A stretch of 64,000 nucleotides of DNA from DATFVA01 sp963743325. Lineage in GTDB: Bacteria; Bacteroidota; Ignavibacteria; Ignavibacteriales; Ignavibacteriaceae. The DNA lies in assembly GCA_963743325.1 (NCBI GenBank), contig CAVUOZ010000004.1, forward strand, positions 310,001-374,000, read 5' to 3'. The position numbers were made by a program, and so were the translations under genes. The notes under the pieces were generated by a model. It did no database searches. It saw only the letters and a program-made list of their open reading frames with translations, and was not told the origin of the DNA. Shown piece after piece: positions 54,177 to 62,926 of the stretch (its first letter is position 1; the number at the start of each line of letters is the position of its first letter).

Positions 54177-55707
54177 CGCTGCTGAATTATCTATAGATTC
54201 ATTCACAGGTGAACTTGATTTTGAGGGATATAGAATTTATAAAAGCAAAGACAGGGGAGTTACCTGGGATAAAATAGCAGACTTCGATAAGGATAATTCT
54301 GTGGGTGAGAATACGGGAATTCAGTACAGCTGTATCGATACAAGTGTAATTAATGGATTTGATTACTGGTACTCTATTACCGCATATGATAGAGGAACTG
54401 ATTTAATTCCCAGCCTTGAAAGTTCTATTGGTAATAATCTGGCATCAATTAACACGGTGTCAGTTATACCGAGATCTGATGCTATCGGCAGAGAACCTGT
54501 ATCAGCCGCATCTGTTGAACACTATGGCTCCGGCAATTCAAATTATGAACTTAATGTAGATCCTGTTGATGATGAATCTCTCAGCGGTAACAATTACAAT
54601 ACAGAATTTTCGTTTTTAATTTTAAAAGAAATGGGTGATCTTAAAACTGTTGTATCGATGCAAATTACCGATTCCTCTTTAACCAAGCCATATCGGTATG
54701 GTATTTCTTTTGTTACTTCATCCTCGGTAGATCTTCTAAATTTAACTACTGGAGAAACGATTGGAAGATCTGGTTTGACATATCCCCCCGGAGGAAGAAC
54801 ATTTAATTTACCAACTGAAGGATTTAATGTTGTATTATCTGATAGTCCGGGCACACCGACACAGTATCTACCGGAAGCCGGGGATCTTATCACCATAAAC
54901 TTTGCAGTCAATGTTGTAAGAAATAATCTAGACACGGTTATATCATCGCGGCCAATTGATACAGGGCAGAAGCAGGCTACAAGCGATGGCGTGATATTCT
55001 CGATGTCACCACCGCAAATTATCCAGAATGTTTCCAGAGTTGGCGGAACAGATAATTTTGATATTACATTTTTAGTTGAAGATGCTATGCAGATAATAAA
55101 TGAAACCTATCTGCTCTCCACTACAGGAAAAGGATTTGATGCAAACGATGAAGGTTTTATAAATCTTTTAATAAGAAATTCAGCCGGTGATACGGTTGCA
55201 GTAAAAGATTCTTTGTTCGATCAAAACACAATTACATTCGGCGGATTATCGGCAAAAGTTGATTTCGATTCTAAAATCCCCCCGAATGCCGGAAACATTT
55301 TTTCTGTAGAAACCATTAAACCAGTTTTACCAAGCATCCTGGATAAATATAAATTCACGATAAATGGATCCCAAATAAATACGTCTGTACAGACAAATGA
55401 AATGAATAAAATAAGAGTTGTACCAAATCCATATGTGGTATCTTCTTTATTTGAAAATGAACTTGGTGAATTAAGGTTGGAACCGTTGAGACAAATTCAA
55501 TTTGTTAATCTTCCGGCTAAATGTACAATTTATATTTTTACGGTTGCCGCAGATAAAGTCAAAACATTATATCATGATGCCCAGGGTGGAACAGAAACAT
55601 GGGATTTAAGAACAGACAGCGGCAGAGAAATTGCTCCTGGCGTTTATATATATGTAGTTAAAACAGATCAAACACAATACATGGAAAGATTTGCCATAAT
55701 AAAATAA
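54088..55707 (+). CDS. Large exported surface protein, C-terminal part after a frameshift
   Basis: C-terminal part of the same protein. True homologous sequence in this frame begins just after the A-run at 54150-54153 (EAVLYWNNAAELSIDSFTG); the codons before are an out-of-frame artefact. It contains a fibronectin-like region (FEGYRIYKSKDRGVTWDKIA) and ends in a FlgD-like/T9SS C-terminal domain (RVVPNPYV then GVYIYVVKTDQ and YMERFAIIK). The surface export route is probably T9SS. Confidence 0.8.
   Translation: MQTLNYQNLPIALLWSAYRGIKEAVLYWNNAAELSIDSFTGELDFEGYRIYKSKDRGVTWDKIADFDKDNSVGENTGIQYSCIDTSVINGFDYWYSITAYDRGTDLIPSLESSIGNNLASINTVSVIPRSDAIGREPVSAASVEHYGSGNSNYELNVDPVDDESLSGNNYNTEFSFLILKEMGDLKTVVSMQITDSSLTKPYRYGISFVTSSSVDLLNLTTGETIGRSGLTYPPGGRTFNLPTEGFNVVLSDSPGTPTQYLPEAGDLITINFAVNVVRNNLDTVISSRPIDTGQKQATSDGVIFSMSPPQIIQNVSRVGGTDNFDITFLVEDAMQIINETYLLSTTGKGFDANDEGFINLLIRNSAGDTVAVKDSLFDQNTITFGGLSAKVDFDSKIPPNAGNIFSVETIKPVLPSILDKYKFTINGSQINTSVQTNEMNKIRVVPNPYVVSSLFENELGELRLEPLRQIQFVNLPAKCTIYIFTVAADKVKTLYHDAQGGTETWDLRTDSGREIAPGVYIYVVKTDQTQYMERFAIIK
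54150..54153 (+). other. Single-base insertion in the large surface protein gene (four A where three expected)
   Basis: Reads GGGGATAAAAGAAGCAG. With three A it continues Gly-Asp-Lys-Glu-Ala-Val-Leu-Tyr-Trp into the long downstream frame; with four it stops after about 9 codons. Confidence 0.8.
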
Positions 55708-55752
55708 CTATAAACTAAAATTATTAGTTACTTTTGAAGATCAGGAACTTAA

Positions 55753-56751
55753 ATGAAAAAGATATTTATACTGATATATAGTTTTATTTTTTCAATTTTG
55801 TTATTTGCCCAAAATCCAAATCTTGGATCATCCGGTGCCCAATTTTTGAAAATTCCCCTTGGGGCTAAAGAAACAGGGATGGCAGGAACCGTTGTTGGAT
55901 TAACTGGTGGTGCAAGCTCAATCTTTTGGAACCCGGCTGGTATTGCTAAAGTACAGGCGACGGATTTACATTTCTCATACATGAAGTGGTTCGACCTGTT
56001 TGATATGAATGCTGCGGCAGTTGCTTATAACTTAGCAGATATTGGAGTAATCGGAGCCAGCGTGATCTCTTTTTCGACGGGGCCTATTGAAATTACTACG
56101 GAACAATCCCCCAATGGTACAGGTAATTATTATGATGCGAATGATATTGCAATTGGATTAACTTATGCACGTTACCTGACAACTCAGTTTAATGTCGGAC
56201 TTAATATAAAATATATTAGTCAAAACATCTGGAATGAAAATGCATCCGGTTTCGCTTTTGATATTGGAACTCAATATAATCTTGATTTTCAGAACCTGAC
56301 AATAGCAATGAGCATGACTAATTTCGGCGGGAATTTACAGTTTGAGGGGCCTGATCTTGAGGTTAGACAACAATCTGATCCAAATTTTCCTCTAAGCAGA
56401 TTGGCCCCTGCAGATCTCAGGACAAGCGGTTATCCTTTACCCCTAAATTTTCAGGTTGGTTTTGGCATTGATATATATAATTCTGAATTTATGAAAATAA
56501 TAGGTGGAATTGACGCAGTCCATCCAAATGATAATAGAGAAAGACTCCAATTCGGAACCCAGATTTCGGTTTTTGACAGATTCTTTTTAAGAGGAGGCTA
56601 TTTATATCATCATGATACACAGGATTTTGCTTTCGGAGCCGGAGTGAATTTACCGTTAGGAAATACAATTATAGGGTTTGATTATTCTTATTCACATTAT
56701 GATATATTGCCCTCAGTGAATAGAATATCAATAAATATGAGTATACTTTGA
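55753..56751 (+). CDS. PorV/PorQ-family outer-membrane protein (second copy)
   Basis: A 332-residue protein with a signal peptide (about 1-20), the family N-terminus AKETGMAGTVVGLTGGASS followed by IFWNPAGIAKVQATDL, and a FadL-like barrel ending in ISINMSIL. It directly follows the large T9SS-type surface protein, and comes after the TonB receptor, so it may be a dedicated shuttle for that cargo. The AGGA Shine-Dalgarno precedes the ATG. Confidence 0.85.
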   Translation: MKKIFILIYSFIFSILLFAQNPNLGSSGAQFLKIPLGAKETGMAGTVVGLTGGASSIFWNPAGIAKVQATDLHFSYMKWFDLFDMNAAAVAYNLADIGVIGASVISFSTGPIEITTEQSPNGTGNYYDANDIAIGLTYARYLTTQFNVGLNIKYISQNIWNENASGFAFDIGTQYNLDFQNLTIAMSMTNFGGNLQFEGPDLEVRQQSDPNFPLSRLAPADLRTSGYPLPLNFQVGFGIDIYNSEFMKIIGGIDAVHPNDNRERLQFGTQISVFDRFFLRGGYLYHHDTQDFAFGAGVNLPLGNTIIGFDYSYSHYDILPSVNRISINMSIL

Positions 56752-56914
56752 TAATAGTTTCTTAACTTAAATTCTTCCCTGAAAGACATTTCGACCCTCA
56801 AAATCCTGCCTTACTATTTATGATTAAAGACATAAACCTCCTTAGAAAGAGAGCATTAGATTAAAATAACATTGTAGGTATTAACCAAACAAACAAAAAA
56901 ATGGTGTTACTAAA

Positions 56915-58414
56915 ATGAAACTCTGTCTTATTCTTATTGTCCTCCTGTTCAATTTATCATTCTCACAAAAACTTTTAACCCCTTTGGAAAAAGCTGAATA
57001 CAAAAGCCCGACTGGATATAATGAATTGTCCGGTTTTTTGAATAGAGTAAGTAAAGATTACCCGCAAATTAAAGTAGATACAATTGCTAAATCTGTTGAA
57101 GGAAGAGAATTATATGCAGTTTATTTTTCTAAAGGAAACATTGGAGCAGATACATCGAAAATAAAGGTTTTAATCTTTGCACAGCAGCACGGTGATGAAC
57201 AATCAGGAAAAGAAGGCGCACTTCTTTTAATTAAAGAATTATTGAAACCTGAGAATCAATATTTGTTCAACAAAATTGATTTTGTGCTGGTTCCGCAGAT
57301 GAATCCTGATGGCTCTGAGAAAAACCAGAGACAAAATGGCGATGAAATGGACCTGAATCGTAATCATCTGATTCTTACTGAACCTGAAACAATCGGACTG
57401 CACAAATTATTTAACGAATATCTTTTTGAAGTGACAATGGATGTGCACGAATACTCTCCCTATGGTGAAACTTGGAAAAAATATGGTTACAGAGAAAACA
57501 ATGATGAAGAAATTGGCACGCTGACAAATATAAATGTTTCCTCCGGGATCAGGCAGCTATCAAATAATACTTACCTCCCGTTTATTAAAAAATATTTAAA
57601 TGATAGGGGTTTCTCTTTTTTTGAATATTGTCCCGGGGGTCCTCCGGAAGAAAGTTATATCAGGCACAGTACTTTTGATATCAATGATGGACGACAGAGT
57701 TTCGGAATACTAAATTCATTTTCATTCATACAGGAAGGATTAAATGGTAAAGATGATCTCATTGATAACATTAAGCGCCGTGCTGAAGGACAGATGACAG
57801 GGATGCGCGGATTACTCGAGTTTGTATATAACCACAAAGATGAAATAAAAAATCTCGTTGCTTCTGAAAGGGGAAAATTGATTAAGGATGAATGCAGCGA
57901 AAAAGTTGCAATACAACTGGATCATTTTGCCGATGGAACCAAATTAGTGTTCCCTTCACTTTCCTACTACTCAAATAAGGATACATTAATTACTGTAAAT
58001 GATTACCGTCCTGTTGTTAAATCTTTGGATGATGTCGAGAGACCAAATGGTTATTTGGTTCCTAAAAATCTAAAAGAGATAATTGATTGGGCTGATAAAC
58101 ATTCAATTACATACTATAATTATAAAAAGAAGGAAGGGGAAAAGATAGAGCAGTATTACATAAGTGGAATTGACTCTATGAATTTTGAAGGAGATATAAT
58201 TGTAAATCCTACTGTTGAAGTTAAAGAAATACCAAATAATTATTCCGAAGGAGATTACATTTATATCCCGACAAAGCAGCTAAGAAATAATATTATTGTT
58301 ATTGCACTCGAACCCCAATCTGAACTTGGTTTAGTCACTTATAAAAAATTCGAACATCTGCTCAGGAAGGGTGAAATTTATCCGATCCTGAGATTAGTAA
58401 AAAGTACTAAGTAA
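56915..58414 (+). CDS. M14-family zinc carboxypeptidase, exported
   Basis: Predicted secreted zinc peptidase that removes C-terminal residues. It has a signal peptide (about 1-18), then zinc ligands His92 and Glu95 in AQQHGDEQSGKE, the MDLNRNH substrate motif (Asn148-Arg149) and the third ligand His178 in TMDVHEYS. A downstream Glu in FIQEGLNG is the likely catalytic acid. At 499 residues it has a C-terminal extension of unknown fold. It follows the PorV-family gene and precedes the D-cysteine desulfhydrase-like gene. Confidence 0.9.
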   Translation: MKLCLILIVLLFNLSFSQKLLTPLEKAEYKSPTGYNELSGFLNRVSKDYPQIKVDTIAKSVEGRELYAVYFSKGNIGADTSKIKVLIFAQQHGDEQSGKEGALLLIKELLKPENQYLFNKIDFVLVPQMNPDGSEKNQRQNGDEMDLNRNHLILTEPETIGLHKLFNEYLFEVTMDVHEYSPYGETWKKYGYRENNDEEIGTLTNINVSSGIRQLSNNTYLPFIKKYLNDRGFSFFEYCPGGPPEESYIRHSTFDINDGRQSFGILNSFSFIQEGLNGKDDLIDNIKRRAEGQMTGMRGLLEFVYNHKDEIKNLVASERGKLIKDECSEKVAIQLDHFADGTKLVFPSLSYYSNKDTLITVNDYRPVVKSLDDVERPNGYLVPKNLKEIIDWADKHSITYYNYKKKEGEKIEQYYISGIDSMNFEGDIIVNPTVEVKEIPNNYSEGDYIYIPTKQLRNNIIVIALEPQSELGLVTYKKFEHLLRKGEIYPILRLVKSTK

Positions 58415-58460
58415 TCATTAATATGTTTTTTACTAAAATAAGATTCTTAGAGTTTCTAAA

Positions 58461-59489
58461 ATGAATCCTGACACTGAAAAGTTCAATGCGATACCAAGAA
58501 TGAAGCTTGCCAGGATTCCTACGCCTTTGGAGGAAGCATCGCGATTAGCAGAAAAAATTGGTTTATCCAAATTATTTATTAAACGGGATGATTTAACAGG
58601 TCTTGCAGGTGGTGGAAACAAAGCCAGGAAACTGGAATTTGATTTTGCTGAGATTGTGAAGGGCAGATATGATGTAATCTTAACTGCGGGAGGAGTTCAA
58701 TCCAATCACGCACGGATGACTGCTGCTGCTGCTCATAAATTTGGACTGGATGTTAAACTTGTTCTCGGCGGGCCAGACTTTGAATCATACAAGGGAAACA
58801 TACTTCTTGATGTTTTGTTCGGGACTGAAATAAGATATCTCGTGGATGATGATGCTAATGATCACTTGACACTGGCAATGAAAAAATGGGCTGAAGAACT
58901 TTTAAGTCAGGGACGTAAACCATTCATTCTTCCTATTGGCGGCAGCACAGGCCTGGGTGCTCTTGGTTATGTTAAAGCAATGCAGGAGCTATCCGAACAA
59001 TTTGGAAATGATAAAGTTCAGATAATTTTAGGCGTTGGCTCCTGTGGAACATTTGCCGGTTCAATATTAGGTTCTGATATGTTTCTGCCTAAGTCTAGAA
59101 TAATTGGTGTAAGCGTTTCAAGGAATACTGATGAAATAAGGCAGCAAACGAAAAATATCATTCAGGAAAGTGCACAATTGATAGATTATAAAATTGATAT
59201 CGATAAATTGCCAATTGAGTGTTATGACGACTATTTTTCCGAGTATGGTGTAATAACAAAAGAAGGCGAAAAAGCGATTCTTGATTGTGCAAATCTGGAA
59301 GGTATTTTACTCGACCCTATTTATACAGGAAAAGTAATGGCTGGCTTAATCGATCTTGTCGAGAAGAAAATAATCGATAAAAATATTCCTGTGATTTTTA
59401 TACATACAGGCGGAATGCCGATTATTTTTTCTTTCGAATCTGAATTTGGGAAGCTCGCAAATTGTACAAAAATTAAGAAAATATATTAA
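58461..59489 (+). CDS. PLP-dependent D-cysteine desulfhydrase / ACC deaminase family
   Basis: Fold-type II PLP enzyme. The PLP Lys54 is in GGGNKARKLEF, and the phosphate-binding/substrate region is LTAGGVQSNHARMTAAAA. Family members cleave D-cysteine to pyruvate, ammonia and sulphide, or related 3-substituted D-amino acids or L-cysteate. I cannot tell the substrate from sequence. The 342 residues fit the family. Cytoplasmic. It fits a D-amino-acid or peptide use role. Confidence 0.88.
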   Translation: MNPDTEKFNAIPRMKLARIPTPLEEASRLAEKIGLSKLFIKRDDLTGLAGGGNKARKLEFDFAEIVKGRYDVILTAGGVQSNHARMTAAAAHKFGLDVKLVLGGPDFESYKGNILLDVLFGTEIRYLVDDDANDHLTLAMKKWAEELLSQGRKPFILPIGGSTGLGALGYVKAMQELSEQFGNDKVQIILGVGSCGTFAGSILGSDMFLPKSRIIGVSVSRNTDEIRQQTKNIIQESAQLIDYKIDIDKLPIECYDDYFSEYGVITKEGEKAILDCANLEGILLDPIYTGKVMAGLIDLVEKKIIDKNIPVIFIHTGGMPIIFSFESEFGKLANCTKIKKIY

Positions 59490-59521
59490 TTAAAGATTCA
59501 ATTAATATTGTGTGAATCAAA

Positions 59522-61036
59522 ATGGAAAAAATGATCAAACGTTATATATTCCTTTTCATTTCATCTCTTTTAATGGCCTCAAATACATTTTCTCAGGAAA
59601 ATAATTCGCCTAATGAAAATAACATACCTGCTCTGATAAATAATTTCTCCAATAAAGATCCCTTTATAAGTGGTGAAGCTATTTCAGATATTGTTAATTA
59701 TGGAGTTCGGGCAGTCGATTATTTAATAAAATCCTTATCTGATAAGAATGATGATATCAGGTGGTGTTCCGCAATTGCTCTATATAAAATTGCTCCTGCA
59801 GGTAAACAAGCCATTCTGCCTCTCACAGAAGCATTAAAAGACAAAAATTCAAATGTCAGATACTGCTCAGCATGTGCTTTAGGTAAATTTAATAAAGAGG
59901 CTGAATCTGCAGTTCCTCAATTGCTTAATCTCTTAAATGATGATGATCGTGATGTGCGCTGGGCTGCGTATGCTTCCCTATGTAGGGTTGATAAAAAATC
60001 TTTCAATAAAATACATGAATTATCCACTGTAATTGAAAAACTTAATATACTTACTCCTAAATTAATGAAAGAATTGAAAGTTCCCGGGGTATCTATCAGT
60101 GTTATAAAAGATTATAAGATTGAATGGTCTGAAAGTTTTGGATATTCTGATGTCGTTAAGAAAACAAAGGTAAATAATAAAACAATGTTCGAAGCCTGCT
60201 CTATGAGTAAACCTGTTTTTACTTATTTGGTTTTAAAGCTTGTTGAACAAGAGGAATTAGAATTAGACAAACCACTCAGCGATTATCTTAGCGAAGAATT
60301 TATTAGCTCTGAGGACGATTATTCAAAACTAATAACAGCAAGAATGGTACTAACACATACAAGCGGTATGCCCAACTGGAGAAAAGGCGGTGAAGAAAGA
60401 GAAGGACCGCTACCGATTTATTTTAAACCGGGATCAAAGTTTAGCTATTCCGGTGAAGGAATGTATTATTTACAGAGAGTTGTTGAACATGTAACCCGGG
60501 AACCGCTTGAAACACTTGCCAAACGTATTTTGTTTGATACGCTTGGATTTGTATCTACAAGTTTTGTTTGGAGTGAACAGCTTAATTCGCACATTGCTAC
60601 GGGTCATAATCAATCGGGCAAATGCAATGAAAGAATTAAGTATACACATTCAGACGCCGCTTACACACTTTATACGACATCTGATGAATATGCAAAATTT
60701 ATAATTGAAATAATGAAACCGGATAACGCCAATGCGGTTTCCTTATCTAATGAAATGATATCTGAAATGTTATCGCATCAAATTCGAACTGATATTCGTG
60801 ACGTAATTGACCGGCCCGGACGTTCTTTGGGTTTATGTTCTTTCAGAGGGCTGGGGTGGGGAATTGATTCGACAATTACAGGTAATATAGTTTATCACAG
60901 CGGATCCAACCAGACAGGTTTTACGTGTTACTCGCAATTTAATATCAGGGAAGGTTCCGGAATAGTGATTATGACAAATAGTGAAAATGGAAGCGATCTT
61001 TGGCAAAGACTAATTGGGGCTGTCGGTGATTTATAA
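59522..61036 (+). CDS. HEAT-repeat / serine beta-lactamase-fold fusion protein
   Basis: Exported (signal peptide about 1-24). Residues about 36-165 contain three or four HEAT-type repeats (DDIRWCSAIALYKI, NSNVRYCSACALGKF, DRDVRWAAYASLCRV), then a class C beta-lactamase/esterase domain (about 175-504) with the SxxK motif Ser227-Met-Ser-Lys230 and Tyr309 in FSYSGEGMYYL. A third motif reading HSGSNQTG lies near residue 460. It could be a D-Ala-D-Ala peptidase-like or esterase enzyme. Fusion to HEAT repeats is unusual. Confidence 0.88.
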   Translation: MEKMIKRYIFLFISSLLMASNTFSQENNSPNENNIPALINNFSNKDPFISGEAISDIVNYGVRAVDYLIKSLSDKNDDIRWCSAIALYKIAPAGKQAILPLTEALKDKNSNVRYCSACALGKFNKEAESAVPQLLNLLNDDDRDVRWAAYASLCRVDKKSFNKIHELSTVIEKLNILTPKLMKELKVPGVSISVIKDYKIEWSESFGYSDVVKKTKVNNKTMFEACSMSKPVFTYLVLKLVEQEELELDKPLSDYLSEEFISSEDDYSKLITARMVLTHTSGMPNWRKGGEEREGPLPIYFKPGSKFSYSGEGMYYLQRVVEHVTREPLETLAKRILFDTLGFVSTSFVWSEQLNSHIATGHNQSGKCNERIKYTHSDAAYTLYTTSDEYAKFIIEIMKPDNANAVSLSNEMISEMLSHQIRTDIRDVIDRPGRSLGLCSFRGLGWGIDSTITGNIVYHSGSNQTGFTCYSQFNIREGSGIVIMTNSENGSDLWQRLIGAVGDL

Positions 61037-61129
61037 GATTTAACAAAAGATTTTTGGCAAATCACTTTTTAATGGGATAAATAATTGAATGGCACAAAAG
61101 GCTTATTCAATCGTTAGCGCCCAAAATTG

Positions 61130-61156
61130 TAGTACCTGCAGCTTCCAGGTTTATTT
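61130..61156. terminator. Weak hairpin between converging genes
   Basis: ACCTG / CAGGT with a 7-base loop, followed by TTATTTTG on the plus strand. Only 5 bp of stem, so function is doubtful. Confidence 0.3.
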
Positions 61157-61189
61157 TGATGTAGTATAATTTTAAAATAAATAGAAATT

Positions 61190-62914
61190 CTAATAAGTAT
61201 AAGTACTGTCTTTAAACACCTCATTTCCTTCAAAAATGGTCAATATAACTTTTGCTTTATTGATTTCTGTTTCAGGGATATCGAAAAGGTTTTTATTGAG
61301 CACAATTAAATCCGCCATCTTTCCAATCTCAATTGAGCCGGTTTCTTTTTCAAGAAAATTCGCATATGCACCATTAATAGTAAAACTTCTAATCATTTGA
61401 ACTAATGTTGCACGTTCTTCGGGCCAGAGGATCTCTTTAGGGTCAGTTGTATTTAGATCACTGCGTGTAATTCCTATCTGGATCGCTATTAATGGATTGC
61501 AGGGTATAGTTACAGGATAATCGCTGGAGGATGCCACGAAAACTCCTGATTTGAAAAAACTTTCCATCGGGTACTCTTTTTCTGCCCTTTGAACACCTAA
61601 ATATGGTACCTGAATATTGTAATAATAATTGTCCTTCATGAACCAGAATGGCTGTGGAACGGCAATTACACCAAGATCTCTGAATCGACTGATGTCTGAA
61701 GGATCCACTAATTGAAGATGTGTAATTAAATCTCTTGAATCTCTTTTTCCGTTCTGAGTTTCTGCAAAAGCAAATGCGTCTAGAGTTGTAGTTGTCGCGG
61801 CATCACCGATCGCATGGACATGAATTTGAAATTTGTTTTTATCCAGCTCAGCGCAAATTTTATTTAATTTGTCAGGTTTCCAGAGCATTTCACCGTGTGA
61901 ACCGGGTATATGTTTGTAAGGTTCCTTAAGATATGCCGTACTTCCTTCAACCACTCCGTCAATAAAAATTTTTGCGGCGTTTGTCTGAAAAAGAGCGTCT
62001 TTATTTTTATCTCTCTCTTCATTTAATAATTTTATCTGTTCAATTCCTTTGTCCGGATCAACATAAAGTGAAGCACGAAATCTCATATTCAACTTATGAT
62101 TATTCTCGAGATTACGATATGCTGCAGGTTCATTACTTCCTGCATCAAGATAGGCATCGTGTGCAGTTGTAATTCCAAATTTTAGAACCATTGCCTGGTA
62201 ATCTTCCAGTCCATTCATAAGCTCTTCAACGGAGTAAGCAGGAAAAATATTTGAAACAAGATCGGCAGCATTCTCACGTAGAGTTCCGGTTGGTTCTTTC
62301 GTAAAAGGGTCCCGTTCAATAACTCCTCCAGTTGGATTTATTGTATTCTTATTTATACCTGCTATTTCAAGTGTTTTTGAATTAACCCAGACTGAATGTC
62401 CACCATCTGAAGAAAAAGAAACCGGAATATCCCTCACAATTTCGTCAATTATTTTTCTATCTGGTCCGGTCTTAGGGAAGTCCGTATCGCTCCATCCTCT
62501 TCCTTTAATATATTTTGCTTTGGGATGAGACACTAAATATTTTTTTATTGCATTCTGAAGTTCAGCAGTAGTTCTAAGGCCGTAAAGGTTTAGTTCATAG
62601 AAATAGCGGTAAGAACTAATCGGGTGGCAGTGAGCATCTATAAATCCTGGCAGGAGCATCCTTTTCCCAAGATCAATAACTTTTGTTTTATTACCTATAA
62701 AATTGCTTACACCTTGGTCGTCTCCGACAAAAATAAATTTTCCATTTTTAATTGCAACCGCTTCTGCTTTTGAATTAAGGCTGTCAACAGTATAAATAAA
62801 ACCATTTTTTAAAACCAGATCTGCATCCTGCTTCTCATTTTGTTGACAGCCGATATAGAAAACACCACTTAAACACAACAGGAAAATATTTAAAACTAAT
62901 TTTATAGACTTCAA
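61190..62914 (-). CDS. Exported YtcJ-like amidohydrolase (lipoprotein)
   Basis: Metal-dependent hydrolase of the Amidohydrolase_3 type. A lipoprotein signal ends YIGC (Cys23). Metal sites are visible: DAHCHP (HxH-type), HVHAIGDAATTT, THLQLVD and SSDYPVTIPCNP. The start is a TTG at 62914 with AAAGGA 8 bases before it, the best choice given the signal peptide. It lies 12 bases after the racemase-type gene in the same direction. Substrates may be N-acyl amino acids or amides; this is inferred from family and context. Confidence 0.87.
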   Translation of the reverse strand: MKSIKLVLNIFLLCLSGVFYIGCQQNEKQDADLVLKNGFIYTVDSLNSKAEAVAIKNGKFIFVGDDQGVSNFIGNKTKVIDLGKRMLLPGFIDAHCHPISSYRYFYELNLYGLRTTAELQNAIKKYLVSHPKAKYIKGRGWSDTDFPKTGPDRKIIDEIVRDIPVSFSSDGGHSVWVNSKTLEIAGINKNTINPTGGVIERDPFTKEPTGTLRENAADLVSNIFPAYSVEELMNGLEDYQAMVLKFGITTAHDAYLDAGSNEPAAYRNLENNHKLNMRFRASLYVDPDKGIEQIKLLNEERDKNKDALFQTNAAKIFIDGVVEGSTAYLKEPYKHIPGSHGEMLWKPDKLNKICAELDKNKFQIHVHAIGDAATTTTLDAFAFAETQNGKRDSRDLITHLQLVDPSDISRFRDLGVIAVPQPFWFMKDNYYYNIQVPYLGVQRAEKEYPMESFFKSGVFVASSSDYPVTIPCNPLIAIQIGITRSDLNTTDPKEILWPEERATLVQMIRSFTINGAYANFLEKETGSIEIGKMADLIVLNKNLFDIPETEINKAKVILTIFEGNEVFKDSTYTY

Positions 62915-62926
62915 ATAGAAATTCCT

